From: Clostridia bacterium
GTDB taxonomy: Bacteria; Bacillota; Clostridia; Monoglobales; Monoglobaceae
Length of the DNA: 64,000 nucleotides
Assembly: GCA_017546205.1 (NCBI GenBank)
Contig: JAFYXJ010000010.1
Location: 1-64,000 of the forward strand
Direction: 5' to 3'
The translations under genes were made by a program, and so were the position numbers. The notes beneath the pieces were generated by a model. It was not told the DNA's origin and searched no databases. It worked only from the letters and a program-made list of their open reading frames with translations. Positions within the stretch are counted from its first letter, which is position 1; each line of letters starts with the position of its first letter. Positions 1 through 8,804 of this stretch are shown one piece after another.

Positions 1-2
1 AA

Positions 3-77
3 AGCGAATATATACATGCAAACTTCAGGCGTAAAAACAAGGGGAAAACCGTAGAAGTTTTAGTTACAAACTATTAA
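3..77 (+). CDS. possible 3' end of an unidentified gene
   Basis: One frame is open from the window edge to a TAA at 75-77 and would encode about 24 residues ending in KTVEVLVTNY, a basic then hydrophobic tail. The end lies just before the bidirectional terminator at 76-114, which is where the stop of a converging gene would be expected. I do not recognise the family. Two other frames are also open for short distances, so this is weak evidence. Confidence 0.3.
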   Translation, partial: SEYIHANFRRKNKGKTVEVLVTNY

Positions 78-114
78 ATAAGCACTCTCTGGGGTTCCAG
101 AAAGTGCTTATTTT
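76..114. terminator. bidirectional terminator
   Basis: The stem AATAAGCACT-c-TCTGG pairs with CCAGA-a-AGTGCTTATT around a GGTT loop, with A and T runs on either side. It overlaps the stop codon of the minus-strand XRE gene and follows the possible plus-strand ORF end. Confidence 0.75.
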
Positions 115-416
115 ATCATATCATTAACAATAGAAGTTATAGTGTCAAGTTGCTTATCGCTCATCTTTTTCAATGATTTAATCAACGTATTCAACTTTTC
201 AGGGTTTGCAGCATCCGTATCAAAGAAGTCGCTTGGACTTATGTCAAGGTACTCGCAGATGAAGAAAAACGCTGCCATTGAAGGAAGGGCTTTGCCACTT
301 TCAATATTGCTGATATAACCTGTGTTTTGTGAAATCGAAAGGCTCATTTCGCGTGCACTGACACCTTTCTTTGTTCTTAACTGTGCCAATCGTAATGGAA
401 AATCTTCTTCGTACAT
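108..416 (-). CDS. XRE-family helix-turn-helix regulator
   Basis: This 102-residue protein has a Cro/cI-type helix-turn-helix over about residues 7-62: FPLRLAQLRTKKGVSAREMS, then NTGYISNIESGKALPS and a hydrophobic helix. A polar C-terminal helix of about 35 residues may serve for oligomerisation. Small single-domain XRE proteins of this kind are the usual repressors of integrated elements. The gene is divergent from a SLOG-fold gene and shares the element end with a large serine recombinase, so control of the mobile element is a plausible role but an inference. GAGGTG lies 5 bases before the ATG at 416, and TATAAT lies about 20 bases further upstream on the minus strand. Confidence 0.85.
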   Translation of the reverse strand: MYEEDFPLRLAQLRTKKGVSAREMSLSISQNTGYISNIESGKALPSMAAFFFICEYLDISPSDFFDTDAANPEKLNTLIKSLKKMSDKQLDTITSIVNDMIK

Positions 417-487
417 AAAATCACCTCGCTACATAATATTATATCCTACGGATTTAAAATTATGGTGGAACCATTCCTGAAAATACA

Positions 488-516
488 TTGCCATTAAGGA
501 ATGAATGTGATATAAT
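488..516 (+). promoter_or_regulatory. sigma-A promoter of the SLOG-fold gene
   Basis: TTGCCA and TATAAT are separated by 17 bp. Initiation near 523 would exclude the ATG at 517 as a start codon. Confidence 0.7.
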
Positions 517-552
517 ATGTATAAATGTTTGAAACAAAGTGATAAATGTGAG

Positions 553-1104
553 ATGAGTAAACCGATGAGCATAGAAAATACAGCCTGTTTCTTCGGGCAT
601 AGGAAGATTTCTGTAACCGATGATTTGAAAAGTAGATTATATAATGAAATTGAAAATTTGATAACTACTGACGGAATTAACACCTTTCTTTTTGGCAGCA
701 AAAGCCAATTTGATGACCTTTGCTACAAGGTTATAACTGATTTAAAAAGCAAATACCCTAATATACAGCGTGTATATGTTAGGGCAGAAAATGAATATAT
801 AGACGGCGAAGGCAGTCGAGCATACAGAGAAGGGTTGATGGAATTTTATGAACACACCTACTACCCCGAAAGTGTTTCGGGTGCTGGTAAGGCAGTTTAT
901 GTCAAGCGTAATCAACATATGATTGATGAGAGTTCCGTATGTGTGTGTTTTTATGATGAAAACTATTTACCAGCCAGAAGAAAACAAAGCAGACGTGATT
1001 TGTTTGATTATCAACCTGCAAGCGGTACAGGCATAGCCTATCAGTATGCGGTGAAGAAAAAGAAAAAAATAATAAATATTTTCTCAAAAAATCAAAAAAT
1101 CTAA
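553..1104 (+). CDS. SLOG-fold (DUF1273/YpsA-like) protein
   Basis: The 183-residue protein has the DUF1273/SLOG pattern: an N-terminal CFFGHRKI segment, then TFLFGSKSQFDDLC with the Gly-rich nucleotide-binding turn, then RVYVRAENEYI and a VCVCFYDENY strand. SLOG domains are Rossmann-like folds that bind nucleotides or nucleotide-derived ligands, and this small subgroup is common on integrative elements; its molecular job here is unknown. ATG 553 was chosen because the promoter at 488-516 starts transcripts after the upstream ATG 517; ATG 565 is an alternative and neither has a strong ribosome binding site. The Lys-rich C-terminus (VKKKKKIIN) is AT-rich, like the rest of the element. Confidence 0.75.
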   Translation: MSKPMSIENTACFFGHRKISVTDDLKSRLYNEIENLITTDGINTFLFGSKSQFDDLCYKVITDLKSKYPNIQRVYVRAENEYIDGEGSRAYREGLMEFYEHTYYPESVSGAGKAVYVKRNQHMIDESSVCVCFYDENYLPARRKQSRRDLFDYQPASGTGIAYQYAVKKKKKIINIFSKNQKI

Positions 1105-1271
1105 TCACTACTATATATTGACATAAATATAAAAAATAAGGACATATAACACTATATATGACATAAATGCTGTTTTTTGATGCTTGAAACACTACCAAAA
1201 CAGCCCTTAAACAGGGACAGTTACCTTAAAGAGAGATACAGGATGCAAAAATCCGAGTATCTTTTTAGGGT
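1105..1271. other. intergenic region of the mobile element
   Basis: No gene is visible. The stretch is AT-rich and contains two similar direct sequences, TATATTGACATAAATAT near 1114-1130 and TATATGACATAAATG near 1154-1168, which could be protein-binding sites. With the short ORF that follows it makes up the gap in front of the recombinase. Confidence 0.4.
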
Positions 1272-1280
1272 GTGATTGAT

Positions 1281-1412
1281 GTGGCTGATAAGGAAAAAGC
1301 AGCACAAGAAGCCGCTTTCAATCGTTGTGTGGATTTTCTTGTTCAGATGATAGAAAAGTATGGGCATGAAGTTTTGGCAGAGATTGAGAGTTTGGAAGAA
1401 AGCAAAAAATAA
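1281..1412 (+). CDS. small hypothetical protein of the mobile element
   Basis: The ORF encodes about 43 residues, acidic and helical (VADKEKAAQEAAFNRCVDFL, then QMIEKYGHEVLAEIESLEESKK). It starts at GTG 1281, eight bases after AGGGTG; GTG 1272 would add three residues. It lies between the SLOG gene and the recombinase and ends just before a terminator, so it looks like a real short gene. I do not recognise the family. Short helical proteins just upstream of large serine recombinases could be accessory or directionality factors, but nothing in this sequence proves that. Confidence 0.5.
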   Translation: MADKEKAAQEAAFNRCVDFLVQMIEKYGHEVLAEIESLEESKK

Positions 1413-1426
1413 TATAAATTACAGGG

Positions 1427-1453
1427 AAAGAACCTTTCGGGGTTCTTTTTTTG
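1427..1453 (+). terminator. intrinsic terminator after the small ORF
   Basis: AAAGAACC pairs with GGTTCTTT around TTTCGG and is followed by a run of T. Confidence 0.8.
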
Positions 1454-1481
1454 TTTATAAGGACAAATTGTCTGTATTTTA

Positions 1482-1510
1482 TTGATTTTTTACGCATATT
1501 GAGTTATAAT
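1482..1510 (+). promoter_or_regulatory. sigma-A promoter of the serine recombinase
   Basis: TTGATT and TATAAT are 17 bp apart, about 50 bp before the start codon. Confidence 0.7.
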
Positions 1511-1561
1511 AATGGTTGGGAATGAATGCACACGTTTGTGTGGTAAATGGAGTTGAGTTGG

Positions 1562-3235
1562 ATGGAAAATATAAAATGTTATATCTACACACGTGTTTCT
1601 ACTGCTATGCAGGTAGAAGGATATAGTTTAGATGCACAGAGAGAGGCTATATACAAGTATACTAACGCATTTGGTTACGAAGTTGTCAGAGAATATACCG
1701 ATGAAGGTTATTCTGGAAAGAACGTGGAAGGTAGACCTCAATTCAGACAGATGCTACAGGATATTGAAGATAAAAAAGATGACGTCAAGTTTGTTTTGGT
1801 ATTTAAACTATCCAGATTTGGACGAAATGCAGCAGATGTTTTAACCACCCTACAAACTATGCAAGATTATGGTGTGAATTTAATATGTGTTAAAGATGCT
1901 CTTGACAGTTCACAAGAAACAGGCAAACTTATGATTACGATTTTATCTGGCGTGGCTGAAATAGATAGAGAAACCATTAGAATACAAACAATGGCGGGCA
2001 GAGAAGAAAAAGCCAGAGAAGGAAAATGGAATGGCGGATATGCTCCCTATGGTTATGACCTTAAAGAAGGCAAACTTGTAATTGCCGAAACTGAAGCGGA
2101 ACATGTTCGCGTTATTTTTGATAAATATGCAAACACCACAATGGGGCCTGGCGTTATTGCCGAATGGTTAGAAAATAACGGGTACAAGAAAACTGTAAGA
2201 AAAAACGGTAAACTGCCACACTTCTCGCCAGATTTTGTAAAAAAAGTTCTTGACAACCCTGTGTATTGTGGTCGAATTGCTTATGGCAGAAGAAAAACGG
2301 AGAAAATAGATGGTAAGAGAAATGAATATCACATTGTAAAGCAAAAAGAATATCCTACATATCAAGGCATTCATCAGCCGATAGTTTCAACTGACCTTTG
2401 GGAAGCAGCACATGCTAAAAGACAACAAACGGGTGGCATGTGGATAAAAACCCACTCTTTAGACCACGAACATCTGCTTTCTGGCATCGTAAAATGTCCT
2501 GTTTGTGGCGGAGGTATGTATGGTAATGTTCACCGAAAGAAAAAGAAAGATGGTTCATACTATAAGGACTACTTCTTTTATAGGTGTAAACACAAGATTA
2601 AATTCGACGGTCACGATTGTGATTATAAAAAACAATGGGCTGAATATAAAATAGACTTTGCTGTTGAAGAAGTAATTTCTGAACTTGTGAACACTCCGCG
2701 TTTCAAAGAAACCATATCTGCACAGATTGAGGCGCACGTCGACACTAACAATTTAGAAACAGAACTTGAAAGCATCAAGAAAACAATTAAGAGCAAAGAA
2801 ACCTTGATAGCGAAAACAAATAGAGATATTACAAAATTGGATGCATCTGACAGTTTGTATGAAAAACGGTGTCAAGATTTGGACATTAGATTAAATGCAC
2901 TTTATGACGATTTGGCTTTGTATCAATCTAAACGTTCCGAAATAGAACAACGCATACTGAATATTAGGGAAGAAAAAATAAAGACGGAAAATATATATAA
3001 GTTTCTTCTATACTTTGATAATTTATACTCTAAATTCACTGATGTTGAAAAAAAGGTTTTCTTAAAAACCTTTATAGAACGGGTTGACATATACCCAGAA
3101 GAACAGGCTGATGGTAGAATATTAAAGTCGATAAAGTTTAATTTCCCAATATTCTTTGATGATAAAATCATAAAAGGATTGAGTTGGGATAACGAGGCTC
3201 ACGACGAGTGCGTGGCGTTGATTTGTCGGGAATGA
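1562..3235 (+). CDS. large serine recombinase (site-specific integrase)
   Basis: This 557-residue recombinase should catalyse integration or excision of a mobile element through a 5'-phosphoserine intermediate. The N-terminal resolvase domain (about 1-150) has CYIYTRVSTAMQ with catalytic Ser13, LVFKLSRFGRNA and the LSGVAEIDRETIRIQT helix. A recombinase domain follows (about 165-270, APYGYDL and ending GRIAYGRRKTEK). A zinc ribbon has CPVCGGGMYGN and a later paired Cys. A coiled coil (about 400-480) precedes the typical terminal AHDECVALICRE motif, so the protein is complete. ATG 1562 is preferred over ATG 1547 because GGAG (1549-1552) sits 9 bases before it. The gene is AT-rich compared with the flanking chromosome. 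Its stop is only 16 bp from the next chromosomal ATG, which puts the element's right end within or next to this gene. Confidence 0.95.
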   Translation: MENIKCYIYTRVSTAMQVEGYSLDAQREAIYKYTNAFGYEVVREYTDEGYSGKNVEGRPQFRQMLQDIEDKKDDVKFVLVFKLSRFGRNAADVLTTLQTMQDYGVNLICVKDALDSSQETGKLMITILSGVAEIDRETIRIQTMAGREEKAREGKWNGGYAPYGYDLKEGKLVIAETEAEHVRVIFDKYANTTMGPGVIAEWLENNGYKKTVRKNGKLPHFSPDFVKKVLDNPVYCGRIAYGRRKTEKIDGKRNEYHIVKQKEYPTYQGIHQPIVSTDLWEAAHAKRQQTGGMWIKTHSLDHEHLLSGIVKCPVCGGGMYGNVHRKKKKDGSYYKDYFFYRCKHKIKFDGHDCDYKKQWAEYKIDFAVEEVISELVNTPRFKETISAQIEAHVDTNNLETELESIKKTIKSKETLIAKTNRDITKLDASDSLYEKRCQDLDIRLNALYDDLALYQSKRSEIEQRILNIREEKIKTENIYKFLLYFDNLYSKFTDVEKKVFLKTFIERVDIYPEEQADGRILKSIKFNFPIFFDDKIIKGLSWDNEAHDECVALICRE

Positions 3236-3251
3236 TAACAGGAGGATAAGG

Positions 3252-3992
3252 ATGACAACGGCGAGAAAAATCAAAGAATTTGTAAGCGAGCAGTACCCTT
3301 ACCGGACAGAGATGCATGCCCATACCAAGCCGGTGAGCGGATGCAGTGAAGTACCTCCGGAACAGCTGATTGAGATTTATAAAAACTTGGGTTATCACGG
3401 GATTGTGATTACCAATCATTTTTTTATGGGCGATGTTTTTTCTGATCCATCCCGTTCCAAAGAAGAGAAACTCCGTTGGTATCTTGCGGGATATGAAGAA
3501 GCAAAAAAAGCAGGGGATGCCTGCGGTCTTCATGTGATGTTGGGGGCGGAACTTCGGTTCAATGAGAATTTTAACGATTATCTCCTTTACGGTGTGGATT
3601 ACGAAATCTTAAGTGATGCTTTTGATTATCTGGAGCAAGGATTAAGCGTTTATCGGGAAAAGGGAATGCCAAAGCGAGGTGTTCTTCTTCAGGCACATCC
3701 GTTTCGCAGCAGAATGGAGTTGGCAGACCCCTCTTTACTGGACGGGATAGAAACATTGAACATGCATCCGGGACACAACAGTGCGGTTGGGCTGGCAATT
3801 GCGTATGCAAAGGAAAACAAGTTCCCGATTACTGTGGCAGGTTCGGATTTTCATCATATCAATCGGGGACACGAGGGCGTTGCGGCATTGAGAACCAAAG
3901 TGATGCCGGAGGATTCCTTTGCCCTTGCAAACTTGCTGAAGCAAGGGGATTATGTATTGGAACTGGGAGGCGAGGCAATCGTTTTCCCGTAA
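3252..3992 (+). CDS. PHP-domain metal-dependent phosphoesterase
   Basis: The 246-residue protein has the PHP fold (polymerase and histidinol phosphatase type). H-x-H metal ligands lie in RTEMHAHTKPVSGCSEV (His22 and His24), followed by GIVITNHFF, a Glu ligand in MLGAELRF, QAHPFRSRM, and the C-terminal VAGSDFHHINRG metal-binding motif. Such proteins hydrolyse phosphoesters with a cluster of two or three metals; the substrate cannot be read from sequence. AGGAGG lies 8 bases before the ATG. The gene is the first chromosomal gene after the mobile element and is followed 17 bp later by the flavoprotein gene, so the two are probably cotranscribed. The insertion may have replaced the original promoter. 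Confidence 0.88.
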   Translation: MTTARKIKEFVSEQYPYRTEMHAHTKPVSGCSEVPPEQLIEIYKNLGYHGIVITNHFFMGDVFSDPSRSKEEKLRWYLAGYEEAKKAGDACGLHVMLGAELRFNENFNDYLLYGVDYEILSDAFDYLEQGLSVYREKGMPKRGVLLQAHPFRSRMELADPSLLDGIETLNMHPGHNSAVGLAIAYAKENKFPITVAGSDFHHINRGHEGVAALRTKVMPEDSFALANLLKQGDYVLELGGEAIVFP

Positions 3993-4009
3993 ACAGCAGA
4001 GGTGAAACT

Positions 4010-5239
4010 ATGAGTAAAAGAGTAATCGTAATTGGCGGCGGTCCTGCCGGAATGATGGCGGCAGGAGTTGCGGCACAGCGTGGACTACATGTCAAATTGA
4101 TTGAGCAGAATAAAATGCTTGGCAAAAAACTGATGATTACCGGAAAAGGGAGATGCAATGTAACCAATGCCTGCGAAGATGTGCAGGATTTGATTGCCAA
4201 CGTTCCCACCAATGGCTCCTTTTTGTATAGTGCATTTTACGGATTTACCAATGCACAAACCATGGAATTTTTTGAATCTATGGGTGTTCCTTTGAAAGTG
4301 GAACGGGGGGAGCGGGTGTTTCCTGTCTCAGATAAAAGTCAGGACATTGTTTCTGCCATGCGTCGCTTCTTAATTGAAAACAACGTAGAATTGATTTGCG
4401 ACCGTGTGGATGAAATTCTTGCTGAGGATGGGCATGTTCGTGGCGTCAGATGCCAGAAACGGGGAGAGATTTACAGCGACAGCGTGATTCTGGCAACCGG
4501 CGGTTTATCCTATCAGGGGACAGGCTCAACCGGAGATGGCTACACCTTTGCAGAGGATTTGGGGCATACCATTACCGATATCCGTCCGTCCTTGGTTCCT
4601 GTGCAGGTGGAAGAAGACTGGGTGCCGGAACTTGCGGGACTTTCCTTAAAAAATGTAGCCCTCACCGTACATAACAGTAAGGGCAAAAAGGTGTATACGG
4701 ATTTTGGTGAACTGATGTTTGCACATTTCGGATTAACCGGACCCATTGTGCTGAGTGCGAGTGCACACATGCGAAATATGGGCAGGGAAACCTATCGGCT
4801 TTCCCTGGATTTGAAACCTGCCTTAGATGAAAAGCAACTGGATGCCCGTATCTGTCGGGATTTTCAGGAGGGGCTGAACCGGGATTTTCGCAACAGTCTC
4901 GGCAAACTTTTGCCCATCCGGTTGATTCCGCAAGTGATTGCGCTTTCCGGCATTGACCCCTATAAAAAAGTAAACTCCGTTACCAAAGAGGAACGGAGTC
5001 AACTGATGCATGTGATAAAAAATATGGAATTTCAGGTCGTGGGATTCTGCCCTATTGAGCAGGCAATCATCACATCCGGCGGTGTCAGCGTGAAGGAAAT
5101 CAATCCCTCTACCATGGAATCCAAACTGGTTTCCGGTCTGTTTTTTGCCGGAGAGATTATTGACGTAGACGCATATACCGGAGGGTTTAATTTACAGATA
5201 GCGTTTTCGACGGGCCATCTTGCGGGCTCGTGTTGCTGA
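4010..5239 (+). CDS. FAD-dependent oxidoreductase, HI0933/YhiN/BaiN family
   Basis: The 409-residue flavoprotein starts with a Rossmann dinucleotide-binding motif (VIGGGPAGMMAAGVAAQRG, residues about 7-25) and the family signature GKKLMITGKGRCNVTNAC, and ends with FFAGEIIDVDAYTGGFNLQ, which closes the FAD site. It is full length for the HI0933-like family. Members are annotated as aminoacetone oxidases or, in bile-acid clostridia, as BaiN; the true reaction of most is unproven, so no substrate is claimed. GAGGTG precedes ATG 4010. Its last 48 bp overlap the 3' end of the convergent acyltransferase gene, an unusually long tail-to-tail overlap. Confidence 0.9.
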   Translation: MSKRVIVIGGGPAGMMAAGVAAQRGLHVKLIEQNKMLGKKLMITGKGRCNVTNACEDVQDLIANVPTNGSFLYSAFYGFTNAQTMEFFESMGVPLKVERGERVFPVSDKSQDIVSAMRRFLIENNVELICDRVDEILAEDGHVRGVRCQKRGEIYSDSVILATGGLSYQGTGSTGDGYTFAEDLGHTITDIRPSLVPVQVEEDWVPELAGLSLKNVALTVHNSKGKKVYTDFGELMFAHFGLTGPIVLSASAHMRNMGRETYRLSLDLKPALDEKQLDARICRDFQEGLNRDFRNSLGKLLPIRLIPQVIALSGIDPYKKVNSVTKEERSQLMHVIKNMEFQVVGFCPIEQAIITSGGVSVKEINPSTMESKLVSGLFFAGEIIDVDAYTGGFNLQIAFSTGHLAGSCC

Positions 5240-6280
5240 AGCGCGAAGCCGTTTTGCCTTGAGGTTGGCAAATAAGGTTGCTTTAAGCACGCAGAAGATA
5301 ATAGAAATGCCGTAGGTGACCAGAAAAGCAATCCCGAAACGCGGGAGGATGTTGTCAATACCCCACTGAGTCAGGATGCGGTATAGAACCATAATGATCA
5401 AACAATGAATCAAGTAAATATCATAAGAGGCCTGCGAAATACTGGTAAGCAGGCCTTTTCCACGTCTTTCCAAGGAAAACGTCAGTTCCCGTGCATAGGA
5501 ATAAAATCCGCAAATAGAGAAGAAGCAGAATAAAACAACAATGACAGGAGAAAACTTGTAGGCAATCAGTCCCCCAAATTGCATGTAAGAAAGAATACAA
5601 TGGGCAACGGCAAGAAGTAGCCACCCAACGTATATCAGGGGTTTGCTCTTGGCAATAATGGTTTCAAATGCTTCGTAGTGAAGACCCACATAACTTCCCA
5701 AGAACCAGAAAATCAGGTAGGATGGGAAAATCTTGTTGGTTGCTGCCTCATAGGGGAAATACATTCTGGATAATATGGTCAAAGCCAGCGCACCAATCAT
5801 CAGGAATATCACAAACAGTTTGTTTTTCACGCGGGAAAAGGACATCCAGATAGGCATCATCAGATAAAACTGAACAATCAGAATAACGAAATAAAATTGG
5901 GCAGAAAGATTACCGTTGATGAGCAACCCCAGAAACTGGTCAAGGTCAAATTGATAAATATGCAGAATCCAGACAAAAACTGCATAATACACAACCGATG
6001 CCAATAGATAGGGGAATACCACTTTTTTTGTTCTTCCCCACAAAAAACGGAGGTAGGAGAACCGGTTGCGGTCACCGTACTGATAAAACAGTTTGACAGC
6101 GCTGGTAAACACAAATCCCGGCACCGCAAAGGTGGTCAGCTTGGTAAGGCTGAAAAAAAGAACTGACCAAAAGCTCCATTTGGGTAGGGTATCCACACCC
6201 TCTGAAAGCAGATGAATGAGGATAACAAACATACAAAGAAAAAATTCAAATACAGACATTTCTGTAATTTTTCGTTTCAT
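5192..6280 (-). CDS. acyltransferase 3 (OafA/YrhL-like) membrane protein
   Basis: The 362-residue protein has about ten hydrophobic segments and the acyltransferase-3 layout: the N-terminal FEFFLCMFVILIHLL helix with a conserved His, FSLTKLTTFAVPGFVFTSAV, an RTKKVVFPYLLAS segment, and ISQASYDIYLIHCLII near the C-terminus. Family members move acetyl or other acyl groups from the cytoplasm to surface polysaccharides, peptidoglycan or lipids. The acceptor here is unknown, since no polysaccharide cluster is nearby. The basic tail (LRASATRARKMARRKR) lies in the stretch that overlaps the convergent flavoprotein gene. Confidence 0.85.
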   Translation of the reverse strand: MKRKITEMSVFEFFLCMFVILIHLLSEGVDTLPKWSFWSVLFFSLTKLTTFAVPGFVFTSAVKLFYQYGDRNRFSYLRFLWGRTKKVVFPYLLASVVYYAVFVWILHIYQFDLDQFLGLLINGNLSAQFYFVILIVQFYLMMPIWMSFSRVKNKLFVIFLMIGALALTILSRMYFPYEAATNKIFPSYLIFWFLGSYVGLHYEAFETIIAKSKPLIYVGWLLLAVAHCILSYMQFGGLIAYKFSPVIVVLFCFFSICGFYSYARELTFSLERRGKGLLTSISQASYDIYLIHCLIIMVLYRILTQWGIDNILPRFGIAFLVTYGISIIFCVLKATLFANLKAKRLRASATRARKMARRKRYL

Positions 6281-6312
6281 GATAACATTCCTTTTCTGAA
6301 TGAGATGGTTTC

Positions 6313-6341
6313 ATTTTACAATACAAAGCGTATGTTGTCAA
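6313..6341 (-). promoter_or_regulatory. sigma-A promoter of the acyltransferase gene
   Basis: On the minus strand TTGACA is followed after 17 bp by TAAAAT, about 35 bp before the ATG. Confidence 0.75.
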
Positions 6342-6416
6342 TCATATCGGCAGAAGAAATCGGCAAAACAACCAAAAAATAAGTTGAAATATCCCCAAAA
6401 AATACTGAAATTAATG

Positions 6417-6445
6417 TTGCAATTTATGGCATGCTCTGTTATGAT
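6417..6445 (+). promoter_or_regulatory. sigma-A promoter of pflB
   Basis: TTGCAA and TATGAT are 17 bp apart, leaving an untranslated leader of about 60 bases. Confidence 0.75.
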
Positions 6446-6512
6446 ATAAAGAGAAATAAAACAAGATATTGTGGTATCAATCTTGGACAAGCAGTAAGGA
6501 GTGTATGATATC

Positions 6513-8747
6513 ATGAAATTTGAAGCATGGAAAGGATTTCACGATGGTCCCTGGACAGATGGGGTTGACGTCAAAGACTTTATTCATAAAAATTATACGC
6601 CTTATGAAGGCGATGAGGGGTTTCTTGCGCCTGCAACCGAGAAAACCAAAAACCTCTATGCAAAAGTACATCAACTGGTGCAGGAAGAGTTAAAAAACGG
6701 TGTTCTGGATGTGGAAACATTCCGTGTTTCCGGTATTGATAATTTTGAACCCGGTTATATTGATAAAGAAAAGGAAGAAATTGTAGGTTTGCAGACTGAC
6801 GCACCCCTGAAACGGATGATTAACCCTTACGGCGGTGTGCGGATGGTGGAACAGTCTCTCGCGGCTTATGGATACGAGATGGATCCGGTGCGGATGCAGA
6901 ATTTTAAGGAATTCAGAAAAACGCATAACGATGGTGTTTTTGATGCTTATACCCCCAGAATGCGAACCGCACGCAGTGTGGGCTTGATGACCGGGCTTCC
7001 CGACGCTTACGGCAGAGGAAGAATCATTGGAGACTACCGCAGAATTGCCCTTTACGGTATTGATTTTCTGGTGGAACAAAAAGAAGCAGATTTTGAACGT
7101 TACGCCAACCTCCCAGCAGATGAAGTAACCATCCGTATGCGAGAGGAAATCCGGATGCAGATTCGTGCATTGGGAGAAATCAAAAAAATGGCACAGCGGT
7201 ATGGTTATGATATTTCAAAGCCGGCACAAACAGCCAAAGAGGCTATTCAGTTTACCTATTTTGGTTATCTGGCAGCAATCAAGGAAAACAATGGCGCCGC
7301 AATGTCCTTTGGGAGAAACTCCACATTCTTTGATATCTATATCAACCGTGATATGAAAAATGGTATACTTACCGAGGATAAGGCGCAGGAACTGATTGAC
7401 CATCTGGTGCTGAAACTTCGTATGGTTCGCCATCTGCGCACGCCGGAATATAACGAACTGTTCTCCGGTGATCCTACATGGGTAACGGAATCCATTGGCG
7501 GTATGGGTGAGGATGGACGGACGTTGGTTACCAAGACATCATTCCGGTTCCTCCATACGCTTACCAACTTGGAATCTGCACCGGAACCCAATATGACGGT
7601 GCTGTGGAGTGTAAAACTTCCGGAGGCGTTCAAGCGTTACTGTGCTAAAATGAGTATCCAGACCGATTCTCTTCAATATGAGAGCGATGATGAGATGCGA
7701 CCTCTCTATGGCGACGACTACGCAATTGCATGTTGCGTTTCTTCTATGGAGTTGGGCAAGCGGATGCAGTTCTTTGGTGCAAGAGTGAATCTTGCCAAGA
7801 CCCTTCTCATGGCGCTCAATGATGGATATGATGAGAAAAAGGGTATTAAGGTTCTTTCCAATACAGAACCTATGACGGATGAAATCCTGAATTTTGATAA
7901 GGTAAAAGCCGCTTATGATAAATGTATGGAAGAAGTGGCAGAACTTTATGTTAATACCATGAATACCATCCATTATATGCATGATAAGTATGCCTATGAG
8001 GCAGGACAGATGGCGCTTCATGATACAGAAGTGAAACGCTTTATGGCGTTTGGCGTGGCAGGACTTTCTGTTGTTGCGGACTCTTTGTCTGCCATTAAAT
8101 ACGCCAAGGTAAAACCCATCCGCAATGAGGCTGGTATTACAATTGATTTTGAAGTGGAGGGCGACTTCCCCAAATACGGAAACGACGATGACAGAGTGGA
8201 CCAACTTGCAGTCGATGTTTTGAAAAAGTTTTACAGCGAACTCATCAAGCATCCCACCTATCGTGACGCAGAACACTCGTTGTCGGTATTGACTATTACT
8301 TCCAATGTGGTTTACGGGAAAAAGACCGGAACTACGCCGGACGGAAGAAAAGGTGGAGAACCCCTTGCGCCGGGAGCCAATCCTATGCACGGAAGAGATA
8401 CCAGCGGTGCGTTGGCGTCTTTGAACTCGGTTGCCAAACTTCCCTATGCCGGCTGTTGCCAGGATGGAATTTCCAATACCTTCTCGGTAACGCCCGACAC
8501 ATTGGGAAAAGAGGAGGCAACCCGAATTTCCAATCTGGTTGCAGTTTTGGATGGGTACTTTATGCAAAAAGCGTTCCATTTGAATGTGAATGTTCTCCGA
8601 CGTGAGACCTTGATTGATGCTATGGAGCATCCTGAAAAGTATCCCACGCTGACCATCCGGATTTCCGGCTACGCAGTGCGGTTTAACCGGTTGACCAAGG
8701 AACAGCAACTTGAGGTTATCAGCCGAACCATGCATGAATCTATGTAA
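6513..8747 (+). CDS. pflB: formate C-acetyltransferase (pyruvate formate-lyase)
   Basis: The 744-residue glycyl-radical enzyme converts pyruvate and CoA to acetyl-CoA and formate in anaerobic fermentation. Both catalytic cysteines are present (Cys407-Cys408 in IACCVSSM), and the radical Gly is residue 719 in [14 protein letters not shown]. The N-terminus [14 protein letters not shown] matches the family start. AAGGAG lies 11 bases before ATG 6513; the upstream in-frame GTG 6501 overlaps that ribosome binding site and was rejected. A strong hairpin separates the gene from its activase, pflA. It has its own promoter. The radical makes the enzyme oxygen-sensitive, which fits a strict anaerobe. 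Confidence 0.98.
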   Translation: MKFEAWKGFHDGPWTDGVDVKDFIHKNYTPYEGDEGFLAPATEKTKNLYAKVHQLVQEELKNGVLDVETFRVSGIDNFEPGYIDKEKEEIVGLQTDAPLKRMINPYGGVRMVEQSLAAYGYEMDPVRMQNFKEFRKTHNDGVFDAYTPRMRTARSVGLMTGLPDAYGRGRIIGDYRRIALYGIDFLVEQKEADFERYANLPADEVTIRMREEIRMQIRALGEIKKMAQRYGYDISKPAQTAKEAIQFTYFGYLAAIKENNGAAMSFGRNSTFFDIYINRDMKNGILTEDKAQELIDHLVLKLRMVRHLRTPEYNELFSGDPTWVTESIGGMGEDGRTLVTKTSFRFLHTLTNLESAPEPNMTVLWSVKLPEAFKRYCAKMSIQTDSLQYESDDEMRPLYGDDYAIACCVSSMELGKRMQFFGARVNLAKTLLMALNDGYDEKKGIKVLSNTEPMTDEILNFDKVKAAYDKCMEEVAELYVNTMNTIHYMHDKYAYEAGQMALHDTEVKRFMAFGVAGLSVVADSLSAIKYAKVKPIRNEAGITIDFEVEGDFPKYGNDDDRVDQLAVDVLKKFYSELIKHPTYRDAEHSLSVLTITSNVVYGKKTGTTPDGRKGGEPLAPGANPMHGRDTSGALASLNSVAKLPYAGCCQDGISNTFSVTPDTLGKEEATRISNLVAVLDGYFMQKAFHLNVNVLRRETLIDAMEHPEKYPTLTIRISGYAVRFNRLTKEQQLEVISRTMHESM

Positions 8748-8752
8748 ACAGG

Positions 8753-8784
8753 AAAGGACATCTCAATCCTGAGATGTCCTTTTC
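8753..8784 (+). terminator. hairpin between pflB and pflA (attenuating terminator)
   Basis: A perfect 13-bp stem (AAAGGACATCTCA with TGAGATGTCCTTT, ATCC loop) is followed by a short T run. Such a signal inside the operon would leave much less pflA than pflB message and protect the pflB 3' end. Its GGACATC core resembles other hairpins at 10.1, 11.25 and 11.7 kb. Confidence 0.8.
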
Positions 8785-8804
8785 AAGAAAAAGGATGTGA
8801 AAGA

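Noticed and set aside
6501-6512. GTG 6501 as the pflB start
   Set aside because: It overlaps the AAGGAG ribosome binding site; ATG 6513 gives the conserved N-terminus.
7539-8735. 398-codon open frame antisense to pflB
   Set aside because: The sense strand encodes an intact pyruvate formate-lyase; the antisense product is His/Phe-rich noise.
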